Assembly: GCA_035274425.1 (NCBI GenBank)
Contig: DATEOC010000034.1
Coordinates: forward strand, 31,093-95,092
From: JADMIH01 sp035274425
Lineage (GTDB): Bacteria > Chloroflexota > Chloroflexia > QHBQ01 > JADMIH01
DNA: 64,000 nt
Reading direction: 5' to 3'
Made by a program: the position numbers and the translations under genes. The notes under the pieces are model-generated. The model was not told the origin of the DNA, searched no databases, and was given only the letters and a program-made list of their open reading frames with translations. Below, piece by piece: positions 1 to 9,119 of this stretch. The first letter of the stretch is position 1. The number at the start of each line of letters is the position of its first letter.

Positions 1-3000
1 AGCTTGAGTGTGACGGTCTGCGCCAGGTTAGCGGAGTTCGCCACACCGCTCCCCAGGGGCTTGTCGAACGCGCTCACCTGCCACTTGTAGTCTGCCGTAA
101 GCTCTTTGCTCTGCCGGATATAATGGGAAAGCGCGATGAGGCTGATAGCGGTCTCCTGGGTGCTGACCCAGTGCCCCTCTCGCTGGGCGGTCATTAGCCA
201 GCGCACCGCCTTCGGCACGAGGGGATCGTTCGGCGCGAGCGTCACCAGCGCATCTACAGCGAGAGCGGTGGCGCGATTATCCGTGCCCATGCTCCAATAG
301 TCGGGGCGGGTCTCCTCCCAGTGCGCGGTAGTGCTGCTCTGGCGGGCCGACGCGATCAGGCTGTTCAGTACCTTCTGGCTCTCGGCCTTCAGCCCAACCT
401 TCGATAGCGCGATGGCGAGCCATGCGCGGGCGTGAGTGCTGAGGCGAGCCAGTTGCGCCGTCAGGTCCTTGCCCATCTGCTGGAGATCGTCGTCAGCGCC
501 CGTAGCGAGAGAGAGGACGTATAGCGAGTAGGCGCGCATATTGAGGCGATGGGTCTCATCAAGGTTCTGGGTGCTGTTGTCGCGGAGGAATTGCCTCAGG
601 CGGCTGGCCCCCTCGTCCAGCATATTGTCGGGCGCGATGTAGCCCGCGTCTCGTGCGGCCACAAGGCCCTGCACCACATACGCGGTGTTGTACCACTGCG
701 ACTCCCCAGGCTCCCACCAGCCCCAGCCTCCATCGTAGTGCTGTAGGTCGCTCAGGCGCTTGAAAGCGCGCTCCACTATCCCCGGCAGCTCGGCAGAGAA
801 AGAGGACTTGCGCCCTTGCTCTTTATATACCTGGTCGAGCACCACCAGTGGGAGGTAACGGCTCGTCGTCTGCTCGCTGCACTCGTATGGGTATTCTTTC
901 AAATAGCGGACGCTATCGGTGGCTGCTGCCGCAAGGGAGGGTGCTATCTGCACCACAAGCTCGCCCAGCAACGGGTCAATGGTGTACGGGAGGAAGATGC
1001 CTTCATCGGCGCGGGTGCCCGTCACCTCGCCGGAGGTGGCTACCGCTTCGGGCGCGGCGAATGGCTTGACGGGTAGGCTCATCGCCACCGCATCTTCCCG
1101 GTAATCTTTACCCTTCTTGTCGAAAGTACGGACCCAGTAGCGGAGGTTGGCGACATCACCCTTCCCCACTTTGAGACTCCACGTCACCACCACCTGCGCC
1201 CCTGGGGCCACACTGAGCCGCTGGACGACAGGAGGCTGGGGGTCGAGGGTAACGGCACCGCTCACGACCAGACTAGCTTCCAACTGCAACGTCCCTGCCG
1301 TGTTGTTGTGGATGACGGCCTGGGGGTGCGGATTATCGCCTGTGGTCAGGAAGCGCGGCTGCACGGGCCTCAAGAGGAGGGGCTGGGTCACGAGCATCGT
1401 CTCCGCCTTGGAGCCGAAGCGCGTGTCGCCCGTGATGGCGTGCGCGGTGAGCCGCCAGGTGGTCAGATTGTCGGGGAAGGGAACGGCTACCTGCGCCACG
1501 CCCTCCTTGTTCGTGGAGATGGTGGCACGCCAGAAAGCGGTGTCGCGGAAATCACCACGCACTTTCTTCGGCTGCTGCTCATCTTCTTCGCCGCCACTCC
1601 TGGGCATACCTTCAGTGGGGGCAGCTTCAAGCAGCGCGGTCGGCATCGCCACGGGTCCACCGCCACCGGTCGCTGGAATCGGCTGCAGATTACGCTGGTC
1701 CTCCCCCGCGCTGAAGCTAGTGGAGGTGCTGACTTTCGGGCTGCGCTCACCCCAGAACGCCTCGAATAGATCGGGCATGTTGTCGCCCGTGAGGGCGTAT
1801 ATGGCCTCGTCCACTACCGCGAGCGACACTTCGCCGGATGTGGGGTTGCCAGCAACGTCTCGCGTGCGAACGGTCACGGTGATGGTGCTGCCAGGCTCGA
1901 AGGGCGCTGTGCCTTGCGGCTCTATGCTCACGCTCAGCTTTTTGCCGGAGGTGTCGAGCGAGAGGTTCACGTATCCCTGTCGCACTCTCACCTGATTGGC
2001 CCAGTCCGGCGGCGCTCCATTGGGCGCGCGCTCCCGCCCCAGGAGCGTCAGGCTGACGTAGACGTTGGGCAGGTCGCCATCCACCAGAGGCACTTCTATC
2101 GTGGGCGCGCCTCCCTGGATGTTGACTATGCTATATCGCCTGATGTGGCCTCGTTCGATGGTGAGGAGGCCGGTCGCCTGCGCGTAGGGCGAAGTGACCA
2201 GGATGCGGGCGGTCTCCCCAACGCGGTACTGCTCCTTATCGGCTACAAGCTCGACCTGCTGCTCCTTCTCCAGGCGCCAGGGGACATAGCCGGGGTCACG
2301 GCTGGAGACCCAAAGCTGGTAGCTCGTCCTTATGACGTTGCCGCGAGCGTCGCGGCTCTCAGCGACGATTTGATAATCTCCCGCCTCAGGCGCTGTGAAT
2401 ACGTACGTGGCGCGACCATTCGCATCTGACGTCACGGACGCTTCGCCTACCGGTACATCGTTGGTGGTCCACTCTCCGCCAGGCGTGGTGGGCGCTACCC
2501 ACTCCCTGCGGGCGAAAGTGAGCTTCACAGGCACATTGGGCTGCACGCGCTTGCCCGTCCATTCGACCGTACGTACGCTGACTGTAAGTGGCTGGCTTGC
2601 TACCGCCACGTAGCTGCTGGTTCGGAGGCCGATGTAATATAGCCCCTGGTGGACCACGAGGGTGGAGTTGCCCGCCACCGCCTGGTTGCTCAGGTCTTGC
2701 ACCCGTCCCTCGATAAGGGCGCTCTTGCTGCCGTTCGTCGTGGTGACGTAGCGGGTAACGTCGGCTACGTACTGACCGTTGGCGTCGGTGCGCGCCTCGA
2801 AGCTCTGGTCCGGACCGGAATAGTCAGGCTCAGGGCGGTAATAGTAATAATAAGGGTAATCGTATTCCCCGAAGGTGTAAGACTCGCCCGTGGCAGAGTC
2901 GCTCCACGAAAAATAGTAGGGATTAGTCCAGAGGTAGACTGTGGTGGTGACATTGGCGAGCGGCCCGCCAAAATAGTACCCCGCCTTCACGGTCGCCGTC

Positions 3001-5648
3001 AGAGGTTCGCCGTGCACGACCTCGCCTCGCGTGTCTACGCTCACCTGGAAATCGGGCTTGCGGTACTCCTCCACCGTGAAGCCGACGGAGGCCGCACTGT
3101 TGCGATAGCCGTTGGGATTCGACGGCGCGCCAGGCGGTTCAAAAGCAAGAGTGTAGCCACCCGTAGGCGCGTTAGCTGGTAAAGTGAACTGCCCACTGAA
3201 CGTGCCGAAGCCGAAAAGAGTGGCTGTGCCGGTGTACACCTGGGTGTAATCACCGTCGCTATAGGTGGAGGCGTAGACGCTCACCGTCGCCCCGCTTGCG
3301 GGCAGGGTGTAAGAGGCGTCGTCGTCCACGCGGTAGACGCCTCGGAAGTTGACTACCTGCGCGGGGCGGTAGATGGGGCGGTCAGTGTAGATGCCTGCTC
3401 GATAAGCGCTCCCGTTGGAGGAAGAGCCGTACGATGAGTAAGAGCCTATGTTACGGTCCCAGTCCGTGCTGGCGGCCAGGGCATCTCCCGCCTGCTCGCC
3501 CCAGATCGCTATCAGGCAGGCGTCCTCGGCCTTATTGAGCTTGAGACGCAACACGCCATCCGCGCCTGTAGTCCCACTCTGCTCAATCCAGGGACCAAGC
3601 GAAGTAGAGGCGGGCGTGATTTGCTGTATACGCAAGGGGTAATTGGGCACAGGCGCGCCACTCCCCAGGTCGGCTGCCCAGATGAGAAAATCGTCCCCCT
3701 CACGCTTGGTGACCACCCCAGTGCGCCCGACAATAAGGTAGGCCGCGCTCTGCACGAATCCACCCGATCCGGGGTAGGGAGAGGGCGCATCGGCCCGCAG
3801 GAAATAATAGCCTGGAGGGAGGCGGTCTGCCCCGTCAGAAAGGCCGAGGGTGGTGTAGATAGTGGACGTGCCATTTTCGCCTGGCGGCACCGCGACTTCC
3901 CACTCGCGCTTGAGCGTGCCGAATCGCTCATTGCCATCCCTGGGGCCGCAGTATGATTCGCGCCGCAGGGCGTCGCGCATGGCAGCCTCGTCCAACTGGT
4001 AGAGGTGCAGACTCACCTTGTCGAGGTTGGCAGCCTCGATTCGAACGAGGCTTGGCCCTTCCGAGTAGATAGGCTGGAATCTGCCACCCTTTATAGCCAC
4101 CCCCGGCGGCAAAGGTCCCACTTCCACCTTCCAGCTATAGGGCGCGACTGGGAAGCCCCACTTGTCTTTCAACCCAGCTTCCAGGTTGAAGTTGTAGGTG
4201 GTGTTGGGGAGGAGCTTCACCCCATCGGTGAACACGGTGTAACTTCCAACCTCTAGCTGACCCACGTAGCCCTGCGGCGTGGGGTCTATCTTGAGGTACT
4301 TCGCCACGTCCTGACCACCAGCAAGAGGGTTGCTGAATGCGAAGCCGAAACTGCTCGCCGGCTGGACTATCTTGTTGTAATAATCGTAGGGGGAATAGGA
4401 TGTGACGTGGGTAGGGTCGGTGGCGGTGAACGTCCAGGAATTAGCGGTGGGGCCTCCAACCAATTCGGCAGCGTTGCCTGTAGCCGCCTTTACAGGACCC
4501 GTTATCCCCGCCGTATAGGCCTTCGAGAATTCCAGGAGGCTCGACGCGGTGAATGTCATCACAGTGCTGTCGGGCGACCAGGCGTACGTGCCCTTGAGAG
4601 ACTCCTTGAGGTCTGTGCGCTTGAGGCTGAAAGCGCCCTGCACCGAGGCGCGGTCCATCGCCATGTTGAAGCGCACGATAACGGGAGCGTCCAGGTCTAC
4701 CTCTTTCTGGCTGTTATACGGCTCGGCGCTTGAGATAGCGGGCTTGATAGTCATGAACCTGAAGGTAGTCCCCTGGGCGAGCGTGACGCCAACTGCATCG
4801 GGCCAACCCGCTTTTACCTCGACCGTATAGGTGGTCGCGGGGAGATAGCCCGTCGCCGGGTGGAAGCCCACAGCCGCCGTACCGAGCCACACCCATCTCC
4901 CTTGAACGGCAGGCTTTATGCTTACCCACTTCGACACGTCAGGCTGGTTGTCGAGCGACGTGAGGGGAATCATGGGGCGGTTGAAATTGACGGTAACGAT
5001 AGCGTCGGCGGGTACCTCATCCGCGCCGTCCGTGGGGAGGGTGCGCACGATTGCGGGCGGGAGGTCTGTCTGGAAGCGAGCGGTATGGGCAGCGACCAGG
5101 TACCTGCCGCTGCTGGTCCGCGCCTTCGTGCTGACCGACACGGTATAGGTGGTGTTCGGCTTGAGGGGCGCGTTAGGGGTGAAGATGAGGGTGTTGCCCT
5201 GCTTCCACTTGAAAGTGCCTGAGATGTAAGGAGCAATAGAGAAAGCGGACTGAGCGGAAGACTGGTTCATCGCCTCGGAGAAGCTGACGGCCACTGGCAC
5301 GGGTCCTTCGATCTCACCCGGACGCATCCCGACGCCCGCGGTTATCCCTTTGACGTGCGGACCTTTAGGCGTGCTGACGGCCCCGGAGGTAGGGCTTGGC
5401 AGCTTTGTGGGCGTGGGGACTACCCTGGTAGCGGCTGGCGTCGAGGTGGCCTTGGCGGTGTCGAAGGGCGCGGAAGATGCGGCTCCCCCTGCTACAAGCA
5501 CAATGAACGCTAATGCCAGCGCAAAAGCAGCCGTGAGCATTTGGCCGTACGCTCGTCGGACGGGAACTGTATTCCCGCCCCGGTTACGCTTTGCGACGGT
5601 CCTATGAGGTAAGCGCGATTTGCTGTCCAGGTCTGACCAGTTAGCCAT
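1..5648 (-). CDS. Bacterial alpha-2-macroglobulin family protein (3' end outside window)
   Basis: Large secreted or membrane-anchored protease-trap protein, open for about 1,882 codons and truncated by the left edge. It starts at ATG 5648 with GGAGGG seven bases upstream. A signal/anchor segment (about residues 37-56) is followed by a Thr/Pro-rich linker, several Ig-like Big_5-type domains and macroglobulin domains. The A2M signature PDNLTTWRL lies near residue 1395. The thioester motif YECSEQ is at 868-890, with its Cys at residue 1590, followed by the helical thioester domain (WGWW, Trp-rich repeats) that runs off the window. Family knowledge: the Cys-Gln thioester covalently traps proteases that cleave the bait region. 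The usual partner PBP1C is not seen here; the neighbour is a GT9 glycosyltransferase. The frame is unbroken at both landmarks, start and thioester. Confidence 0.93.
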   Translation of the reverse strand, partial: MANWSDLDSKSRLPHRTVAKRNRGGNTVPVRRAYGQMLTAAFALALAFIVLVAGGAASSAPFDTAKATSTPAATRVVPTPTKLPSPTSGAVSTPKGPHVKGITAGVGMRPGEIEGPVPVAVSFSEAMNQSSAQSAFSIAPYISGTFKWKQGNTLIFTPNAPLKPNTTYTVSVSTKARTSSGRYLVAAHTARFQTDLPPAIVRTLPTDGADEVPADAIVTVNFNRPMIPLTSLDNQPDVSKWVSIKPAVQGRWVWLGTAAVGFHPATGYLPATTYTVEVKAGWPDAVGVTLAQGTTFRFMTIKPAISSAEPYNSQKEVDLDAPVIVRFNMAMDRASVQGAFSLKRTDLKESLKGTYAWSPDSTVMTFTASSLLEFSKAYTAGITGPVKAATGNAAELVGGPTANSWTFTATDPTHVTSYSPYDYYNKIVQPASSFGFAFSNPLAGGQDVAKYLKIDPTPQGYVGQLEVGSYTVFTDGVKLLPNTTYNFNLEAGLKDKWGFPVAPYSWKVEVGPLPPGVAIKGGRFQPIYSEGPSLVRIEAANLDKVSLHLYQLDEAAMRDALRRESYCGPRDGNERFGTLKREWEVAVPPGENGTSTIYTTLGLSDGADRLPPGYYFLRADAPSPYPGSGGFVQSAAYLIVGRTGVVTKREGDDFLIWAADLGSGAPVPNYPLRIQQITPASTSLGPWIEQSGTTGADGVLRLKLNKAEDACLIAIWGEQAGDALAASTDWDRNIGSYSSYGSSSNGSAYRAGIYTDRPIYRPAQVVNFRGVYRVDDDASYTLPASGATVSVYASTYSDGDYTQVYTGTATLFGFGTFSGQFTLPANAPTGGYTLAFEPPGAPSNPNGYRNSAASVGFTVEEYRKPDFQVSVDTRGEVVHGEPLTATVKAGYYFGGPLANVTTTVYLWTNPYYFSWSDSATGESYTFGEYDYPYYYYYRPEPDYSGPDQSFEARTDANGQYVADVTRYVTTTNGSKSALIEGRVQDLSNQAVAGNSTLVVHQGLYYIGLRTSSYVAVASQPLTVSVRTVEWTGKRVQPNVPVKLTFARREWVAPTTPGGEWTTNDVPVGEASVTSDANGRATYVFTAPEAGDYQIVAESRDARGNVIRTSYQLWVSSRDPGYVPWRLEKEQQVELVADKEQYRVGETARILVTSPYAQATGLLTIERGHIRRYSIVNIQGGAPTIEVPLVDGDLPNVYVSLTLLGRERAPNGAPPDWANQVRVRQGYVNLSLDTSGKKLSVSIEPQGTAPFEPGSTITVTVRTRDVAGNPTSGEVSLAVVDEAIYALTGDNMPDLFEAFWGERSPKVSTSTSFSAGEDQRNLQPIPATGGGGPVAMPTALLEAAPTEGMPRSGGEEDEQQPKKVRGDFRDTAFWRATISTNKEGVAQVAVPFPDNLTTWRLTAHAITGDTRFGSKAETMLVTQPLLLRPVQPRFLTTGDNPHPQAVIHNNTAGTLQLEASLVVSGAVTLDPQPPVVQRLSVAPGAQVVVTWSLKVGKGDVANLRYWVRTFDKKGKDYREDAVAMSLPVKPFAAPEAVATSGEVTGTRADEGIFLPYTIDPLLGELVVQIAPSLAAAATDSVRYLKEYPYECSEQTTSRYLPLVVLDQVYKEQGRKSSFSAELPGIVERAFKRLSDLQHYDGGWGWWEPGESQWYNTAYVVQGLVAARDAGYIAPDNMLDEGASRLRQFLRDNSTQNLDETHRLNMRAYSLYVLSLATGADDDLQQMGKDLTAQLARLSTHARAWLAIALSKVGLKAESQKVLNSLIASARQSSTTAHWEETRPDYWSMGTDNRATALAVDALVTLAPNDPLVPKAVRWLMTAQREGHWVSTQETAISLIALSHYIRQSKELTADYKWQVSAFDKPLGSGVANSANLAQTVTLK

Positions 5649-5895
5649 ATAGGTACCCTCCGAAGCGAATGAAAATGGCAAGATCAGCAACCAATTCGCT
5701 ATCCGAAATTCGAAGTTCAAGAAAATAGGTGGTGGACAAAGAAGATGCGGTAGGAGGCCCGCAACCATTATCTCCCCGCCCACCACCTGCTACCGTGGAA
5801 GCCTCCTTCAATGACGATAAAAGAGGGCAGAAAGTTCCACCTTCCGAAATTCCCTGTAGGGGCACGGCGCGCCGCGCCCATATATGCTGTACATT

Positions 5896-6981
5896 TCAGA
5901 CCGTCAGAGTTCCTACAGACGCTTCAGGCTCGGCGGACCTGCCGAGGAGCGCAAGGCTGGCTTGTAGCACGTCCGCTTCGTCCAGGTAATCGAGGCACGA
6001 CCCCTGGGGGAGAGTATAGCACAGGTCCTTTTCGTACTTGAAATGCTTCCAGCAGACCGCGCACGTCGGCTGCTTGGGGAATGGCGCGACGAGCGATATG
6101 CCCACCGCAGGGTCATAGGGTCCGGTCACTTCGGGGTTAGTGGGGCCGAACAAGCCGACCCACGGGACGTTGAGCGCGCCCGCCATGTGGAGCAGACCGG
6201 TGTCCACCCCTACCACTAGGTCACAATTCACAAGCAGCCCTGCCACATTGTCTAGCATCGTGTAGACCGGCAGCGCGGACGACCCTGCCTGCGCGAAAGC
6301 CTTCTGCACCGACCCATCGAGGCGGTCGCAGAATAGGAGGGTGCGGTAGCCCTGCGCGCACAGGTGAGCATCCAGGGAGAGCCACTTATTCAGGGGCCAG
6401 CGCTTGATGACCATGTTGGAGGAAGGGACCAGGCCCACGACCCGTCCCGCCTGCTCATCGAGGTCGTGCTGCGTCCAGAAGCGAGCGGCCCAGGCTCGCG
6501 CCCCAGGACGTATTACCAGGCGCGGCTTGCGCTGCTCCGGCGAGATGGTGAGGTCAAGCAGACGCTCCATCTCGTTCGCCAGGTAGTCGAGGGAATGTAT
6601 AGCGCCTGGCACCGGGGGGACCTGAGGGGTCCAGTAGGTCTTGAAGTTCATCCCCTTCTCCCAGGCGAAGAAGAAGTTTATCACAAGATCGAAGGGGCCA
6701 AGCTCGCGGTCGAATGCCGGGCCTGCTGCCCAGGCGAGGAGCTTCTGGGGGAAGTATGGGCGAATAGCCCTGGCTACGCGTCCCTGCTCGACGCCCAGGC
6801 TGGACGGCTTCACCACTTCGATTGTGGGGTCGTTGGCGAGGCGATTGCCGTGCTCGGAGGCGGCAACCGTTATCTCGGCGCGGGGGAAGCGCCTCCTGAG
6901 CGCCGCGATGAGGGGCTGCGCGTTGATGAAATCGCCGATGCCGTCGGCGAATGGTATGACCAGGATAGTATCGGCCCGCAT
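5896..6981 (-). CDS. Glycosyltransferase family 9 (heptosyltransferase-like)
   Basis: 361-residue cytoplasmic GT-B enzyme of the ADP-heptose:LPS heptosyltransferase family (GT9). The N-terminal half begins with a Rossmann strand and FADGIGD loop. The C-terminal half has the family motif GVDTGLLHMAGAL (about residues 265-280), which binds the nucleotide sugar, and LFGPTNPEV. A late Cys cluster (CAVCW, then two further Cys) is also seen in the divergent GT9 at 7170. SD GGGAGA precedes ATG 6981. The actual sugar substrate cannot be told from the sequence; heptose is not certain in a Chloroflexota-like host. It lies upstream of the alpha-2-macroglobulin gene with a 247-bp gap, so co-transcription is possible. 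Confidence 0.88.
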   Translation of the reverse strand: MRADTILVIPFADGIGDFINAQPLIAALRRRFPRAEITVAASEHGNRLANDPTIEVVKPSSLGVEQGRVARAIRPYFPQKLLAWAAGPAFDRELGPFDLVINFFFAWEKGMNFKTYWTPQVPPVPGAIHSLDYLANEMERLLDLTISPEQRKPRLVIRPGARAWAARFWTQHDLDEQAGRVVGLVPSSNMVIKRWPLNKWLSLDAHLCAQGYRTLLFCDRLDGSVQKAFAQAGSSALPVYTMLDNVAGLLVNCDLVVGVDTGLLHMAGALNVPWVGLFGPTNPEVTGPYDPAVGISLVAPFPKQPTCAVCWKHFKYEKDLCYTLPQGSCLDYLDEADVLQASLALLGRSAEPEASVGTLTV

Positions 6982-7157
6982 CTAATCTCTCCCTACGATA
7001 CCATCAGTTGGTAAAACGCGGCAGCACACAAAGCCGATTCTACCACATTGGAGTTAGCGTAGTAAAGGAGGTTACTGGCAGCAATCTGCAACCTCACCTC
7101 ACATAGACCATCCTTAAGGTGGGAGGTCAGGTTGGGGTCCTCTCCAAAACTCAAGTG

Positions 7158-7172
7158 TATAATGATGTCATG
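7158..7172 (+). promoter_or_regulatory. -10 box of a probable leaderless GT9 transcript
   Basis: TATAAT at 7158-7163 is followed after six bases by ATG at 7170. That places the expected transcription start on or next to the A of the start codon. No good -35 is visible. Confidence 0.55.
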
Positions 7173-8318
7173 CACTCTACCGAACGCTTACCAGCTGGTA
7201 GCCGACCACAGCGCATCCTGGCAGTCAAGCTCGCCGACCTGGGAGACTTGCTCACGATCACGCCCGCTCTCCAGGCTTTGAAGGCAGCCCACCCAGACGC
7301 ACGGATAGACTTGCTTGTGCCTCCTTCGTCCGCTCATCTGCTGAGAGGTAGCCCGTTCCTGGATGAGGTGGTTACGTTTGATAAATTCGCCTTTGATAGC
7401 TTGAGAGGCATATTCGATATACGCAGCATGGCAGGTACGTTGCGCTTCCTGCTCAGGCTAAGGAGAAGGCGGTATGACACGCTCGTGCTCTTCCACCACT
7501 TCACCACGCGCTGGGGCACCGCCAAGTTCGCCGCACTGTCGCTGGCAAGCGGAGCGCGCACAAGGGCAGGGCTGGATAACGGGCGAGGCAGGTTCCTCAC
7601 TCATCGAGCGCCTGACCGGGGCTTTGGCGCGAAGCACGAGGCGGACTATTGGCTCGACGTCGCTGCCCTCGTCGGAGCGGACGGTAGAGCAGGCTGGCGA
7701 ACCCTCCTCCCAGTCAGCGATAATGACCGGGAGGTGGCCGCGAGGCTGCTAGAGAATGTCAGCAAATCTACTAATGGTCCGCTGGTAGCTATCCACCCAG
7801 GCGCGGGCGCATACAGCCCGGCGCGCATCTGGCCCATCAAGGGGTTCGCGGCGGTAGCGCGGGGACTGATAGACTCGCATGATGCTGCTATAATATTACT
7901 GGGTGGGCCTGACGAGGTAGAGAAGGCCATGCACCTTGAGCAAGCGATAGGGCAGAGCGGGCGGGTGCTTAACCTGGCCGGGCAGACGAGCATACATCAA
8001 ACTGCGGCGGTCATAGATGGGTGCGACCTGTTCGTAGGGAACGATAGCGGCCCTATGCATATAGCGGCGGCAATGCATACGCCCGTGATAGCCATATTCG
8101 GCCCCTCTAACCAGCAGGCCTGGGGTCCGTACACACCCGCTGGAGAAAAGAGCATCCATACGATAGTTTCACGCAATCTGCCGTGCCAACCATGCTTCTA
8201 CAGGGCGCACACGCTAGGTCTGCGAGAGGGATGCGGCCCGCGGCCCTGTTTGACAGGGCTGGGGCATGAGCGCGTGCTGGAAGTATGTAGACGGGCTCTA
8301 AGCCATAGAGATACTTGA
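7170..8318 (+). CDS. Glycosyltransferase family 9
   Basis: 382 residues when started at ATG 7170. An in-frame ATG at 7119 is less likely because a TATAAT box sits at 7158-7163. GT9 features: N-terminal ILAVKLADLGD loop, and GNDSGPMHIAAAM followed by IFGPSNQ near residues 285-315. A terminal Cys cluster (CQPCF, then GCGPRPC) resembles that of its divergent neighbour. Probably transfers a sugar to a cell-surface glycolipid or polysaccharide; the substrate is unknown. The two GT9 genes diverge from a shared 188-bp region. Confidence 0.88.
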   Translation: MHSTERLPAGSRPQRILAVKLADLGDLLTITPALQALKAAHPDARIDLLVPPSSAHLLRGSPFLDEVVTFDKFAFDSLRGIFDIRSMAGTLRFLLRLRRRRYDTLVLFHHFTTRWGTAKFAALSLASGARTRAGLDNGRGRFLTHRAPDRGFGAKHEADYWLDVAALVGADGRAGWRTLLPVSDNDREVAARLLENVSKSTNGPLVAIHPGAGAYSPARIWPIKGFAAVARGLIDSHDAAIILLGGPDEVEKAMHLEQAIGQSGRVLNLAGQTSIHQTAAVIDGCDLFVGNDSGPMHIAAAMHTPVIAIFGPSNQQAWGPYTPAGEKSIHTIVSRNLPCQPCFYRAHTLGLREGCGPRPCLTGLGHERVLEVCRRALSHRDT

Positions 8319-8382
8319 GGGAATGCACCTTAGCGCTTGACACAAAGCAGCAGAAACGAATCGCTCAGAAAAGGAATACACC

Positions 8383-8658
8383 ATGGAAAAGATAATAGAT
8401 GTATCTGAAACATACCTCAGCATAGGCGATGTGGTCAAGGATGTTATTGCCAGAGGTGAGGAAGTAGCCGTCGAACAGGACGGAGAGCTTGTGGCAGTGG
8501 TGATGCCAGCAGAGTTATATAAACAATGGCAGCAAGGTCGCCAGGCATTTTTTGATAGGATACGACAGATTGCTGAGCAGGTAGATATGCCCGAAGAGGA
8601 AGCAGATGAATTGGTGGCAGAGGCTGTAAGAGCAGTCCGGCGTGGTGAAAAAGCGTGA
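8383..8658 (+). CDS. Antitoxin, Phd/YefM-like
   Basis: 91-residue protein with a Phd-type N terminus (VSETYLSIGDVVKDV, then EEVAVEQDGELVAVVMPAE) followed by a charged helical tail. SD AAGGAA sits six bases before ATG 8383. The next gene is a PIN toxin whose GTG start overlaps this stop by four bases (GTGA), the usual antitoxin-toxin arrangement. The family assignment rests on the N-terminal strand-helix pattern and the context. It probably binds its own promoter and neutralises the toxin. Confidence 0.8.
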   Translation: MEKIIDVSETYLSIGDVVKDVIARGEEVAVEQDGELVAVVMPAELYKQWQQGRQAFFDRIRQIAEQVDMPEEEADELVAEAVRAVRRGEKA

Positions 8659-9119
8659 AGGTGGTGCTTGATAGCAATATTGTGGTGAGTCGCTTTATAG
8701 TAGCTAAGGGGAAATCGGCACAGATCATCAAGCTTTGGGAGGATAGGCGTTTCACATTGCTAGTTTCAGAGCCATTGCTACAGGAATATCGCAGAGTAAT
8801 GGCTTACAAGCGTGTCCGCCTCCGCCACGGCCTCACTGATAAGGAGATAGAAGAGGCAATCAACCCTTTCTCAGAGTATGCAACCATAATCAAGCCGACA
8901 GTACAGATCGAAGCTGTAAGGGATGACCCAGACGATGATAAGGTTCTTGAATGCGCTATCGCAGGAGAAGCAGATTATATTGTGAGTGGAGATGCACACT
9001 TGCTCAACCTGGGAGAGTATCAGACTGTAAAGATACTTGCTCCGGCGGCTTTTCTTCTGCTTTTTGAGCAAATACGGATCGATGATGCTGCCGAAAGCAG
9101 TCAAGAGGGGCAAACATGA
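8655..9119 (+). CDS. PIN-domain toxin (putative TA toxin, PIN family)
   Basis: 154-residue PIN-fold ribonuclease-like protein starting at GTG 8655. Acidic metal-binding positions typical of the family are visible: VLDSN at the N terminus, DDPDDDKVLECA in the middle, and SGDAHLL in the second half. The sequence fits the family of predicted toxins called TA system toxin component, PIN family. Translational coupling to the antitoxin (GTGA) and to the downstream lamin-tail gene (ATGA at 9116-9119) suggests a three-gene operon. Confidence 0.85.
   Translation: MKVVLDSNIVVSRFIVAKGKSAQIIKLWEDRRFTLLVSEPLLQEYRRVMAYKRVRLRHGLTDKEIEEAINPFSEYATIIKPTVQIEAVRDDPDDDKVLECAIAGEADYIVSGDAHLLNLGEYQTVKILAPAAFLLLFEQIRIDDAAESSQEGQT

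Noticed and set aside
1147..1995. 282-codon plus-strand ORF and other plus-strand ORFs in 549-5600
   Set aside because: They are antisense shadows of the alpha-2-macroglobulin gene, which is open through this whole stretch and carries real family motifs. They have no SD or recognisable domain.
5849..5895. GC-rich palindrome around GGCGCGCC between the alpha-2-macroglobulin and GT9 genes as a mobile-element end
   Set aside because: Only one copy in the window and no flanking target duplication was seen, so it cannot be supported.
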